Source: a virus
Length of the DNA: 49,984 nt
IMG/VR virus record: IMGVR_UViG_3300005096_000520
Location: 1-49,984 of that record
Direction: 5' to 3' (one strand)
The notes under the pieces were generated by a model. That model saw only the letters and a list, made by a program, of their open reading frames with translations, did no database searches and was not told where the DNA came from. Positions 12,386 through 20,298 of the stretch are shown in pieces (the first letter of the stretch is position 1; each line of letters starts with the position of its first letter). The position numbers and the translations under genes were made by a program.

Positions 12386-12652
12386 ATGATTAACCTGGGA
12401 GACAAAGTCAAAGACATTGTAACTGGATTTGAAGGGGTAGTAACTTGCAGATGTGAATATCTGAACGGTTGTGTCCGTGTTGAAGTGCAACTAGATAAGC
12501 TCAAGGATGGCAAACCGATTGGTTCTCTCTGGATTGATACACAACAACTGATCGTTGTCAAAGCGGGCAAGGTCAATATTAAATCTGTTAAGAATGATGA
12601 CCCTCCTGGTGGACCCGGAAGCATTCCCACTTCATTCAGTCAGCCAGATTAA
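12386..12652 (+). CDS. Small conserved phage protein (KOW/SH3-like)
   Basis: 88 residues. MINLGDKVKDIVTGFEGVV followed by CRCEYLNGCVRVEVQ and SLWIDTQQLIVV has the beta-rich pattern of a small SH3/KOW-like barrel, and this opening is common in phage proteins of unknown role. The C-terminal 20 residues are Pro/Gly-rich and probably disordered. AAGGAGG precedes the ATG by 6 bases. A 12-codon frame (12351-12389) ends over its start and may be a chance leader. The 80 bases between it and the methyltransferase hold a small CTGAGA/TCTCAG hairpin (12301-12317) without a U-run. Confidence 0.7.
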   Translation: MINLGDKVKDIVTGFEGVVTCRCEYLNGCVRVEVQLDKLKDGKPIGSLWIDTQQLIVVKAGKVNIKSVKNDDPPGGPGSIPTSFSQPD

Positions 12653-12673
12653 TTCTCAGGAGGTTAAGTAATT

Positions 12674-12970
12674 ATGGATATGCCGATATTACGATTTGAG
12701 CTTGAAGGGCTGAAGCGCTCTTTTATGGCTGTACTCAATGACTACAACAAAGAACTTGAGCAAATGGTGCAGAAAGCGATGAATGAATATTGTACCCCAG
12801 AGAACCTGGAATCAATTATTAATGCCAAAGCTGCAAGTATCATTCGCATGATTATTGAAGAAGAGATGGAGCGTTTTTGCTTGGATAGCGAGGAAATCCG
12901 CGAGGCGATCCGAAATGCTGTTATAGCACAGCCTTCTTCATTCAATCAGAAGGAGACTAATCAGGATTGA
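12674..12970 (+). CDS. Hypothetical helical protein upstream of primase
   Basis: 98 residues, almost wholly helical and acidic (ELEQMVQKAMNEYC, IIRMIIEEEMERFC), no recognised family. CAGGAGG precedes the start. Its TGA overlaps the TTG start of the primase-helicase gene (TTGA), so the two are translationally coupled and it may be a partner or loader of that enzyme; that is inference from position. Confidence 0.65.
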   Translation: MDMPILRFELEGLKRSFMAVLNDYNKELEQMVQKAMNEYCTPENLESIINAKAASIIRMIIEEEMERFCLDSEEIREAIRNAVIAQPSSFNQKETNQD

Positions 12971-15945
12971 ACGATTTCGAACGGGTAAAAGACGCCATAG
13001 ACCTGCTGAACCTGATAGAGGCAGAGACAGGACTCAAGATGAAGGGACACCATCTTGAGGAGTGCCCCTTCTGTGGCGGCCACGACTGTTTTTCCATCAA
13101 GCCGGACGAGCAGTTCTTCAAATGCTTCCAGTGCGACCGGTCAGGAGATGTTTACACGTTTCTGACTGAATACAAGGGGATTGAAATCCCCGAAGCACTT
13201 CGTCAGGCCGCCGAATTTGCACGCATCAACCTCACCTTCAGTGAAAAAAAGAAGCGCCGTCTTACGAAAAAGGACCGCATTTTCCTCGATGCCGCTGAAT
13301 ACTACCATCAACAGTTACATGCAAACGGCGGCAGCAAATATTTCGTCGAGCAGAGAAAGCATTCCAAAGAGGCCCTCTCAAGGATGAAGGTCGGCTGGTC
13401 AAACGGTCAGCTCAGCCGCTGGCTCCTTGAGAAGGGCTACACGAGGGAGGAGATTCTTGAAAGCGGCCTTGCAAGGGAGAAGGACGGCTCACTGGTTGAT
13501 TTCTTCTCCCCGGGCCTTGCCATATTCCCTCACTTCCATGACGGCAAGGTCCTGCACATCACCATGAAGGACCCCAAAAAGGAAAAGAGATATCAACTCC
13601 CATCAAAGGTCAGGGCAAAGGACTGGGTCTTCTACAACCAGTCAGCCCTATACAGATACAAGGAACTCATAATCGTTGAGGGGGAAAATGATCTCCTGAG
13701 CGTGATGGGCGCGGGGGTGAGCCACGTTGTTGGCCTCATCGGCCAGGTCTCGAAAGACCAGATCAAAGCCCTCCAGAAACACATGAAGGGCCGGCACCTC
13801 TACCTCTGGCTTGACAAGGATGAGGGGGGCATAAAGCAGACACGCCAGATATGTGAGGCCCTCAGGGGCCATGACTATAATCTAAGGGTCGTTGTCCATC
13901 CCGGAGAAGCCAAGGACCCTGACGAATTCATCAAGAGCCTTCCGGAAAAGGACAGGCGCAAGACCATCAGGATGCTCCAGGAAGAGGCCCTCATGCCGGT
14001 AGCCTGGGAGATAGCACTCATCTCCAGGGTAGACGGCTTTGAAAACAGATTAAAGGCACTGAAAAGCCGGGGAGTTTTTCGCGCCGTGGCTGAAATGGTT
14101 GAGAGCGAAAAGCTCATCTACATCGAAAAACTGAAGGCCCTCGGACTGACTGAAAAGGCGATCCTTGAAGAAATAGATCTGAGCCGGGAACTGCTGCAGA
14201 CGATCAAGACATATTTTGCATCCCTGGACAACAAGAGAGATGCCGATCCAAACGTCATTGCCTCGATGATCTTCAAATATTTCAATGAGCATGGCCGGTT
14301 CTTTTTCGACAAGATGGATAATGTCTATCTTCTCTATCAGCATCGCATCTATACCGTTGGAAACAACCGGCCCTTCAACGCCCTCATGAAGAAGACCACT
14401 ATCCTGCTGCCGACCAAGGAACCCGGCCGGTCCGTCTGGGAGAGTCTGGCCTCGGACGCCTACAACAACGGCCGCCAGATCGACCTTGCATCTTGGATAC
14501 ACACTGACAGAAACACCGATACGATCTACGTGAACCTGAATTCACCGAACAACATGATTCTGAAGATATCCGCGAAGGGCATCGAAGAGATCCCGAACGG
14601 ACTGAACAAGGACGGGATCCTGCTGAAATCCTCGAGGAAGATTCTGCCGGTGAATTTCCTGCCTGATTCTGACATGGCCGAAGGGCTCAGGTTCCTGAAA
14701 GAACTCGTTTTCGACAATCTCACCTGTGAACCGGAACAGCGATATCTCATCATCTGCTGGCTGATGAGTGCATTCCTTCTGGACTTCACACCCTACATGG
14801 CATTGATGAAATTCTCCGGAGCCAGCAGTTCAGGAAAAACCACAGCTGCCAGGCTCCTTTCTCTCCTGATTTACGGTAGCGATCACCTCGGGGACCCTTC
14901 AGCGGCGGCAGCCTATGCCGTGGCGAGTCAAAATCCACTGCTGATCATCGACAACCTCGAGCATGACGATTTCACGAAGAGCATCCTCAAATTCCTGCTA
15001 CTCAGCGCCACGAAAGGAGGCAAGGAGAAACGCACCGCAGGCACAGAATCCGAGACCACCGAGGAACAGCCCAAGGCCCTGGTACTGATCACGGCAATTG
15101 AGCCGTTCACCAAGCCGGAGCTGATCAACAGGACCTATGACATAGATTTCAGATTCAGGTTCAAGAGCGATGATTTTGTTGAGGACGAGGTCATCAGAGA
15201 GATTATCAAGCGCCGTGACCTCATGCTCAGCGCAATCATCAAGTTCCTTCACGGCGAGGTGCTTCCAAATCTCCGTGAACGGAAGGACTATATCAATATC
15301 CTCAAGAAGGAATACCGGAATCACTCAAAAAACAGGACCGATGAGTTCCTGTCTCTCCTAATGGTCATGCTCAACAGGCTCCTAAATTACATCCCATATT
15401 ATGACGAGGATCACTCTCTTCATGGTGTTGAGACCGGCGAGAAGGAGATCCGTAAGCGGTGGATTGAATACCAGGACGCCAAGGCAAAGGACACTGAGGT
15501 GACCAGCAACAATATCCTGAAGCTCCTGGACGGTCTCGTCCGCGAGTACCTGATCAAGATGAAAGACAGCAAGCTTGAGCCGGAACCTCACTCATCTCAT
15601 GCTGATCCGGTGTTTGTATACATTCACCCTGAGTACATGCTCGAAGTGGTAAAAACCCAGCCACAGGTTGAAGAGGACGAAAACGGGGAGCCTTACACGA
15701 TCACCTATGTGGAATTCATTGCAACATCCAGTGAGATCTGCCAGGCCTTTGACCGGTTCTGCAGGAACAACGGCCTCCGTAATCCATACGAGAAGGCCAG
15801 TGTCTTCTCAGCCCGGCTGAGTAACGACAAACATCTCCTCAGAAAAGGTGGCTGGGAGATCATCTCTGCACCCGGCAAGGAGCCATATTTCAAGATTATC
15901 AAGGGACAGAGATACTGGAAATTCAGGAAGACGATAGCAAAATAG
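12967..15945 (+). CDS. Phage primase-helicase (CHC2 zinc finger, TOPRIM, C-terminal ATPase)
   Basis: 992-residue replication protein. Residues 30-60 carry a DnaG-type CHC2 zinc finger (C33, C36, H39, C53/C56 in CPFCGGHDCF and FKCFQC). TOPRIM motifs follow: IIVEGENDLL (about 236-246) with the catalytic Glu and YLWLDKDEGG (about 279-288). The C-terminal half is a P-loop ATPase: Walker A GASSSGKTT (about 618-626) and Walker B LLIIDNLE (about 658-665), followed by an arginine-rich LINRTYDIDFRF block, typical of DnaB-unrelated SF3/AAA-like phage helicases. It would prime and unwind at the phage origin. The start is a TTG overlapping the upstream stop; AAGGAG lies 11 bases before it. The iteron tract a few hundred bases downstream is a plausible origin. 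Confidence 0.9.
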   Translation: MNDFERVKDAIDLLNLIEAETGLKMKGHHLEECPFCGGHDCFSIKPDEQFFKCFQCDRSGDVYTFLTEYKGIEIPEALRQAAEFARINLTFSEKKKRRLTKKDRIFLDAAEYYHQQLHANGGSKYFVEQRKHSKEALSRMKVGWSNGQLSRWLLEKGYTREEILESGLAREKDGSLVDFFSPGLAIFPHFHDGKVLHITMKDPKKEKRYQLPSKVRAKDWVFYNQSALYRYKELIIVEGENDLLSVMGAGVSHVVGLIGQVSKDQIKALQKHMKGRHLYLWLDKDEGGIKQTRQICEALRGHDYNLRVVVHPGEAKDPDEFIKSLPEKDRRKTIRMLQEEALMPVAWEIALISRVDGFENRLKALKSRGVFRAVAEMVESEKLIYIEKLKALGLTEKAILEEIDLSRELLQTIKTYFASLDNKRDADPNVIASMIFKYFNEHGRFFFDKMDNVYLLYQHRIYTVGNNRPFNALMKKTTILLPTKEPGRSVWESLASDAYNNGRQIDLASWIHTDRNTDTIYVNLNSPNNMILKISAKGIEEIPNGLNKDGILLKSSRKILPVNFLPDSDMAEGLRFLKELVFDNLTCEPEQRYLIICWLMSAFLLDFTPYMALMKFSGASSSGKTTAARLLSLLIYGSDHLGDPSAAAAYAVASQNPLLIIDNLEHDDFTKSILKFLLLSATKGGKEKRTAGTESETTEEQPKALVLITAIEPFTKPELINRTYDIDFRFRFKSDDFVEDEVIREIIKRRDLMLSAIIKFLHGEVLPNLRERKDYINILKKEYRNHSKNRTDEFLSLLMVMLNRLLNYIPYYDEDHSLHGVETGEKEIRKRWIEYQDAKAKDTEVTSNNILKLLDGLVREYLIKMKDSKLEPEPHSSHADPVFVYIHPEYMLEVVKTQPQVEEDENGEPYTITYVEFIATSSEICQAFDRFCRNNGLRNPYEKASVFSARLSNDKHLLRKGGWEIISAPGKEPYFKIIKGQRYWKFRKTIAK

Positions 15946-15966
15946 CAAAGCGAGGGATGAACAGAT

Positions 15967-16212
15967 ATGCAATTATTGCTTGACATGCTGCCTCAATCTT
16001 ACTGGGAAGACATCGCGAAACTCTACAGGGCCCGCTATGCAACCAGATTCACCGATGAAGAGATCATCAGAAAGGCAAAAGAGGTTTATGTCTTGTTCCA
16101 GAAACGGCCTGATGGCGGGACTCACCACCGGCCCGGTGATATGCCGAGAGGCCGGTGGTTTCTTTCAAGAATATTTGATGCCCTTGATCATGGGTTAGAG
16201 GGGTGCAGTTGA
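15967..16212 (+). CDS. Small hypothetical protein
   Basis: 81 residues, helical N-terminus (LPQSYWEDIAKLYRARYATRF, read in part) and a basic Pro/Gly-rich end. The DEEIIRKAKEVYVLFQK stretch resembles a winged-helix or J-like helix pair, but I do not recognise a family. Follows the primase by 21 bases and ends two bases before the next start. Confidence 0.55.
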   Translation: MQLLLDMLPQSYWEDIAKLYRARYATRFTDEEIIRKAKEVYVLFQKRPDGGTHHRPGDMPRGRWFLSRIFDALDHGLEGCS

Positions 16213-16213
16213 C

Positions 16214-16663
16214 ATGAAAGTAGTTATTTTTGGAAGTAGAACTTTAATCAGTCAAAAATATAAAGAAAACATCAAAAAAGAAATTGAGGCTCTTGGTATT
16301 GAAAGAATTAAAGAGCTGAGGACCTCAGGTGGAATAAAAGGTATCTGTCACCTGGCTATTGAGGCGGCCAGAGATTTATACCTACCAATAAAATTGTATT
16401 GGCCAAATCCAAAATATCGTCAAGGAATGTTTCACAGGCGATCTGTCCAGATTTTAACTGGCGCAGATTTTTGTCTTTTATTCCATGATGGAAAAAGCAA
16501 AGGAACACTTAACGAATTAAATTTGGCTAAGAAAATGGGGATACCCTTTAAATACTTTTTCATGAAAATTGATTTTGATGTAAACGACTTATTAATAGAC
16601 TCTATCAATTCAATAGAATTAGAAAGTTTATTAGATGATGATTTTGATCTAAACATTATTTGA
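16214..16663 (+). CDS. SLOG-fold-like nucleotide-binding protein (DUF2493-type)
   Basis: 149 residues. MKVVIFGSRTL at the N-terminus and a later DGKSKGTLNELNLAKKMGIP block match the Rossmann-like SLOG/DprA/DUF2493 group, which binds nucleotides or nucleotide-derived ligands; many act in anti-phage or phage signalling pathways. It is clearly richer in A and T than the primase gene before it, suggesting separate acquisition. Its translation start region (GAGGGGTGCAGTTGACATG) contains the same GGTGCAGT word as the iteron tract that follows. Function not assignable from sequence alone. Confidence 0.6.
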   Translation: MKVVIFGSRTLISQKYKENIKKEIEALGIERIKELRTSGGIKGICHLAIEAARDLYLPIKLYWPNPKYRQGMFHRRSVQILTGADFCLLFHDGKSKGTLNELNLAKKMGIPFKYFFMKIDFDVNDLLIDSINSIELESLLDDDFDLNII

Positions 16664-16679
16664 AGGGGTTGCAGTTGAT

Positions 16680-17158
16680 ATGAATATGGTGCAGTTCATT
16701 TATGATTTTCATCCACCAAGTGTTACTAAAGGTAACAAATTTGACGTTTTTTCTTTTTTTTACCACTCGGGGAAAGTTTGGGGGCATGTTTCAGAATCAA
16801 CTGCACCACTGCACCACCGAGTTAGTATTTATTATTTATTTAAAGAAAATAAAAGAAAATCAAAGAAAAAGCGGTGGTGCAATCTGAGTGCAACCGTGGT
16901 GCAGTATGGTGCAATGTTGGTGCACCCGAAACCTTCTAAAAATGGATTGCACCACGATTTTTTGTTTAAAAATCAAGATGTTATCCGGGATGGTGCAGTG
17001 GTGCAGTTAAAAAAATGCCCTATAGACTGTCAAGATGAAGGTCAACTGCACCACGACATGTTTTTGAGGGCTTTGATCATGAAAACCGGCGATATTTGCT
17101 GAAAATCGGGATTTTATCTTTTTGTTGCGGAGGGTTTTGCCTGTTTAAGGGTGCAGTT
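16680..17158. repeat. Iteron-like cluster of GGTGCA/TGCACC words, possible phage origin
   Basis: Twelve copies of GGTGCA or its complement TGCACC lie at 16688, 16802, 16810, 16876, 16898, 16908, 16919, 16948, 16992, 17000, 17047 and 17150, on both strands. Many are extended to GGTGCAGT(T) or paired as GGTGCAGTGGTGCAG. About 0.2 copies of a given 6-mer would be expected in this length by chance. The tract is AT-rich (runs of A around 16845-16870) and follows the primase-helicase, all as in iteron origins. An open frame 16680-17102 spans it, preceded by a start region like that of the gene before (AGGGGTTGCAGTTGA), but its Leu-His-His repeats merely translate the repeats; I do not count it as a gene. 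Confidence 0.6.
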
Positions 17159-17676
17159 GTCCTTCTTGCGGCTTCTGGCCCTTCTTTCTGAAAAATGCCT
17201 TCTCCGCGGTTCTTTTTTCAGTTTGAAGATAGTTATAAGATTGTTGTTGGTATTAGGTTTTAGGTTGATATCTGTTTTTTCTCTGTGCCGGCAGGGAAAG
17301 GACAAGGCCGATAACGAACCGAAAAAAGCGAAATTACAGAACTGCATAAAATGATAAAAAGTGCGATAACAGAGATTAATCAGATATCTAAAGTCAATAA
17401 AATTAATAGGTTTGTGGATTACAGTTTTATTAAAAGTGCGATAAGAGGTTAAATGTGAGGGTTTTTGATTGTCTCAGGTGGTGTGTGAAGGGGACCCCCC
17501 CTATCAAAAATTGGGTATAAGGTGTAGTGCCGTGACTCCATAGGTTTCTGTAAATTGGTAGACATCGAAAAAGGTTTTCTATGGTTTGTAAGAGGTTTGA
17601 TGTATGGTGATAATCAGTTTAAAAGGTGGGGGGTCTGGGGGGAGGCCGAAACTTCAAGCGCTGCTGGAGGTGTCTG
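17103..17676. other. Intergenic AT-rich region with a direct repeat; no gene seen
   Basis: No convincing gene in 574 bases. Short frames here on both strands are low-complexity and lack ribosome sites. It contains a direct repeat AAAAGTGCGATAA at 17357-17369 and 17432-17444, 75 bases apart, separated by an AT-rich stretch that could melt easily. It also holds the last GGTGCAGTTG word at 17150 and repeated AGGTTTGATG/AGGTTAAATG words. Because it joins the iteron tract, it may belong to the origin or carry promoters for the downstream recombinase-Mor operon; I could not pick promoter boxes with confidence. Confidence 0.5.
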
Positions 17677-17865
17677 ATGTATGAATACGAGATAGTAGCG
17701 ATCTATTTCGCTCGGAAAAGGATGAGAAGGCTTATGGAGGTTATTGAACGCAAGGTATGCATTGCTATTGAAGAGATGAGATTGAAAAACAGTTTTTGGG
17801 AGGCTTATGTGCCTGGCCTTGGCTGGAGGAAGGTAAGCGATCTGTTGGAGGGGAAATACAAGTGA
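17677..17865 (+). CDS. Small hypothetical protein
   Basis: 62 residues from the ATG at 17677, which has GGAGG 6 bases upstream. The protein is basic and helical at first (YFARKRMRRLMEVIERK), then FWEAYVPGLGWRKVSDLL. The stop overlaps the GTG start of the tyrosine recombinase (GTGA), so they are coupled. No family recognised. Confidence 0.55.
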   Translation: MYEYEIVAIYFARKRMRRLMEVIERKVCIAIEEMRLKNSFWEAYVPGLGWRKVSDLLEGKYK

Positions 17866-18836
17866 GGCAGTATATCAAGCACTGGGTAGAACATGAAAAA
17901 ATCCATAAGGGCCGCCAGGCAAGTGGGGTGGAGCGGTACCGGAGGACCGTTGAGATGTTTCTCGAGTGGCTTGAGGTGAATGACATACCTCTGGAGCCCG
18001 GTAAGGTCTCAAGGTCGGATATAGATGCGTTCATGAAGTGGTTGTTCTATCAGAAAGGCAATATCAGGAATTCCTCCAGGGCAAATAAGCTGGCCGCTGT
18101 CAGATCCTTTTTCCGGTTCCTGGTATACATCGGGATAGTACATGAGGATCCTACAAGCGGGATCCCTACTCCGCGGTTTTCCCCGAAGCTCCCTGTCAAG
18201 TTCACAACCGAGGAGCTCCGGTATATCTTCTCAATGCCTGATACGAACACAGAGATGGGCATAAGGGATCTGGCAATGCTCATGACCCTCTACGGGGCCG
18301 GGCTCAGGGTATCAGAGCTCTGCAGCCTCCGAATGGGGGATGTGATAGACAATGGCGGATACATCAGGCTGAATATCATGGGCAAGGGCGGAAAGAGCAG
18401 GACGGTGACACTCAGAACAAACCCGTCAAAGGTGCTCAGGCAGTGGCTGACAATCAGGATGGCACAGGGAGCCGGGCTTGATGACATGGTATTCGTGAGA
18501 CTACATGGAGGCAACCTGGAGGGCCTGTCTCCGGTAGCGGTCAATAATGTCCTGAAAAAATATGCCCTGAAGGTGGGCATAAGGTCCTCTGATGCCTTTG
18601 TACATAAATTGAGGGCCACCTTTGCCACCGACCTTTACGATGCCGGCCGCGACAGGTGTCTGTATTGTGGCCATGCGGTGGAGAAGGTGGATATCTTTGA
18701 GATCATGCATCTGATGGGGCATAGCGATCCTAAGACAACAATGAGATACATTGCAATATCAGAGAAGGTGCTGAAGAAAACCGCCATACCGGACAGGCGT
18801 TGGAAAGAACTACTCGAAGGGAGGGCTGATGGGTAA
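17862..18836 (+). CDS. XerC/D-like tyrosine recombinase with zinc-finger insertion
   Basis: 324 residues from a GTG at 17862 (GGAGGGG 8 bases upstream). Residues 1-95 are the SAM-like core-binding domain, 110-320 the catalytic domain. Catalytic residues: R149 (AGLRVSE), K177 region (GKGGKSR), H248 and R251 (HKLRATF), H287 (LMGHSDP) and Y296. The position after R251, usually His, is Ala. A short insertion CLYCGHAVEKVDIFEIMH (about 266-283) before the last motif looks like a zinc knuckle and is unusual. Overlaps the Mor-type gene by 8 bases. As a second full-length recombinase beside the integrase it may resolve multimers or act on another site. Confidence 0.85.
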   Translation: MRQYIKHWVEHEKIHKGRQASGVERYRRTVEMFLEWLEVNDIPLEPGKVSRSDIDAFMKWLFYQKGNIRNSSRANKLAAVRSFFRFLVYIGIVHEDPTSGIPTPRFSPKLPVKFTTEELRYIFSMPDTNTEMGIRDLAMLMTLYGAGLRVSELCSLRMGDVIDNGGYIRLNIMGKGGKSRTVTLRTNPSKVLRQWLTIRMAQGAGLDDMVFVRLHGGNLEGLSPVAVNNVLKKYALKVGIRSSDAFVHKLRATFATDLYDAGRDRCLYCGHAVEKVDIFEIMHLMGHSDPKTTMRYIAISEKVLKKTAIPDRRWKELLEGRADG

Positions 18837-19284
18837 ACGATACAGCCTTGAAATTTGGGAATCAATGAGAAGGGTGCTTATACGGCATATTGGATTTGAA
18901 GACCTCGCTGAAGATATCTATCTCGAGACGATACGAATTTTCGGCGAAGGCAGCCGGCTCAAGATGCCGAAGTATGAGGAGGGCCCTGGGGGAGAGATTT
19001 ATTTCTGGAACCCGCATCGGTGCCTGCACAGCATGAGGGCCTGCAATCAGCTACTTGCATACCTGCGGAAAAAACTTGGAGAACAGACAGGAGACAGAAT
19101 TTTCAACGCCATAGTTGTTGAGTTAGGCCAGGGCAGAAGGATTACCGTTCCAACAATCCGGAGCATCCTTATACAGAGGCGGAATGAATATATCAGGAAG
19201 CAATTCCGGGGGTTCAATCATAAGGAACTGGCGATCCTGTATGGATTGTCGGAAAGGCAGGTGAGGCGAATTGTTAACAATTAA
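18829..19284 (+). CDS. Mor-type transcription activator
   Basis: 151 residues. The C-terminus HKELAILYGLSERQVRRIV is the helix-turn-helix of the Mor/C family known from phage Mu, where these dimeric proteins bind at about -50 to -36 and turn on middle or late promoters that lack a good -35. The N-terminal part would be the dimerisation domain; a Cys/His/Trp-rich stretch in the middle is an extra. It is encoded just before the late region, whose two promoters each have paired TGACA boxes about 45 bases upstream of an extended -10. It is the natural candidate to activate them, an inference from family and position. Confidence 0.78.
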   Translation: MGKRYSLEIWESMRRVLIRHIGFEDLAEDIYLETIRIFGEGSRLKMPKYEEGPGGEIYFWNPHRCLHSMRACNQLLAYLRKKLGEQTGDRIFNAIVVELGQGRRITVPTIRSILIQRRNEYIRKQFRGFNHKELAILYGLSERQVRRIVNN

Positions 19285-19307
19285 GAAAACCTTATTCAGG
19301 AGGACAA

Positions 19308-20066
19308 ATGGACAAAAAAACAGTGCAAGACATCCTCAAAGACTGGCTGAAGCAACGAGGCTTTGACGGCCTTGCTGGCACTGAATGTGGTTGCGCGCTT
19401 GATAATCTCTGCGCATGCGGCGAGTATGTTCTTGCGTGTGAGCCTGCCAGGTACCGGAACTGTTCAGATTGTGAGTTCGGTATGGTTGAGTGCTCATACC
19501 GGGAAACTTATGATGCTAAAGGATGTTTCTATCCTGTTAAGGAAACGATTAACAGTCAACCGTCAGGCAAGATCATTATCTGCAGTTTCGACGAGAGATA
19601 TCTGCCAGAGAGGAAGCACAACTCGGCAGGATGGGATTGCAAGGCATACCTTAAAGTCCCTAAGGATAATGATCCTATTCTTACTCCAATAGCTATTACT
19701 CCAAAAAGAGATTCTCTTATACTACCAGGTGCTCGACTCTTTGTCCCGTTGGGTTTCAGGATGGCCATGCCTCTGGACTGCCATGCGGATATAAGACCTC
19801 GCAGCGGCTTGGCGTTTCAACATGGTGTCACGGTCCTGAACTCTCCCGGCCTTGTGGACCCTGATTACCGGGGGATAGTTTCCACGATATTGATCAACCA
19901 TAGCGTGGATCAGTTTGTCGTTAAGGATGGGAACCGTATTTGCCAGATGGTTTTCAGCAAAGATTATCCTGTTGAATTAATTGTTGATTCGGATCATTTT
20001 AAAAACTTTGACCAGGCTTATCCCACCGAGCGGGGAGAGGGAGGGTTTGGGAGTACGGGGAGATGA
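19308..20066 (+). CDS. dut: dUTPase with N-terminal cysteine-rich extension
   Basis: 252 residues. The C-terminal 165 residues are a trimeric-type dUTPase, which hydrolyses dUTP to dUMP and keeps uracil out of phage DNA. All five motifs are present in order: AGWDCKA, RPRSGLA, GLVDPDYRGIV, RICQMVF and GEGGFGSTGR. The first 85 residues are an extension with about ten cysteines (CGCALDNLCACGEY, CEPARYRNCSDCEFGMVEC) that may bind zinc or an iron-sulfur cluster; ordinary dUTPases lack it. The start follows AGGAGG by 5-6 bases. It is probably active; the role of the extension is unknown. Confidence 0.92.
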   Translation: MDKKTVQDILKDWLKQRGFDGLAGTECGCALDNLCACGEYVLACEPARYRNCSDCEFGMVECSYRETYDAKGCFYPVKETINSQPSGKIIICSFDERYLPERKHNSAGWDCKAYLKVPKDNDPILTPIAITPKRDSLILPGARLFVPLGFRMAMPLDCHADIRPRSGLAFQHGVTVLNSPGLVDPDYRGIVSTILINHSVDQFVVKDGNRICQMVFSKDYPVELIVDSDHFKNFDQAYPTERGEGGFGSTGR

Positions 20067-20108
20067 TAGTAACAAAATAAGGAATAACTATAAACATATA
20101 AAAATATT

Positions 20109-20141
20109 TTGCTTGACAATGTAAAGCAATTGTGATAAGCT
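20109..20141 (+). promoter_or_regulatory. Promoter with overlapping operator-like inverted repeat
   Basis: A consensus -35 TTGACA is at 20113-20118 and a weak -10 of the form GATAAGCT at 20134-20141. An inverted repeat TTGCTT-N9-AAGCAA (20109-20114, 20124-20129) overlaps the -35. It lies directly upstream of the ribbon-helix-helix-like gene at 20148, so autorepression by that protein is a reasonable reading. If transcription began near 20147-20150 the message would be nearly leaderless, which makes the exact -10 uncertain. Confidence 0.5.
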
Positions 20142-20147
20142 TAAAGC

Positions 20148-20297
20148 ATGAAGGAGAACAAGACGGCACAAGTAATGATACGGCTGACACAAAAAGAGAA
20201 GCAGATATTGAAGGAAGAGGCTCAGAAGAGGGGCATATCCATTACCGCCTTGATCAGGATTATATTGTATGAAAAAATCCCAAGGCTTAGAGGGTAA
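20148..20297 (+). CDS. Ribbon-helix-helix-like small regulator, possible antitoxin
   Basis: 49 residues. The pattern TAQVMIRLTQKEKQILKEEA then GISITALIRIIL is that of Arc/CopG ribbon-helix-helix proteins: one beta strand with alternating residues (QVMIRL) and two helices, the second starting after a short turn. These bind DNA as dimers. It is the first gene after a promoter with an inverted repeat and is followed after one base by a DUF4258-like gene, which suggests an antitoxin-toxin or regulator-target pair. Not overlapping any other gene. Confidence 0.65.
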   Translation: MKENKTAQVMIRLTQKEKQILKEEAQKRGISITALIRIILYEKIPRLRG

Positions 20298-20298
20298 A

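Noticed and set aside
12351-12389. 12-codon frame ending on the start of the gene at 12386
   Set aside because: Too short to judge; it may couple translation, but its own codons show nothing specific.
16680-17102. 140-codon open frame after the SLOG-like gene
   Set aside because: It spans the iterons and its repeated Leu-His-His pattern is a translation of them. The start region resembles that of the previous gene, so translation is not excluded, but no domain is visible.
17114-17354. Two overlapping short frames on opposite strands
   Set aside because: Low complexity, no ribosome site and no domain; they fall in the AT-rich intergenic region.
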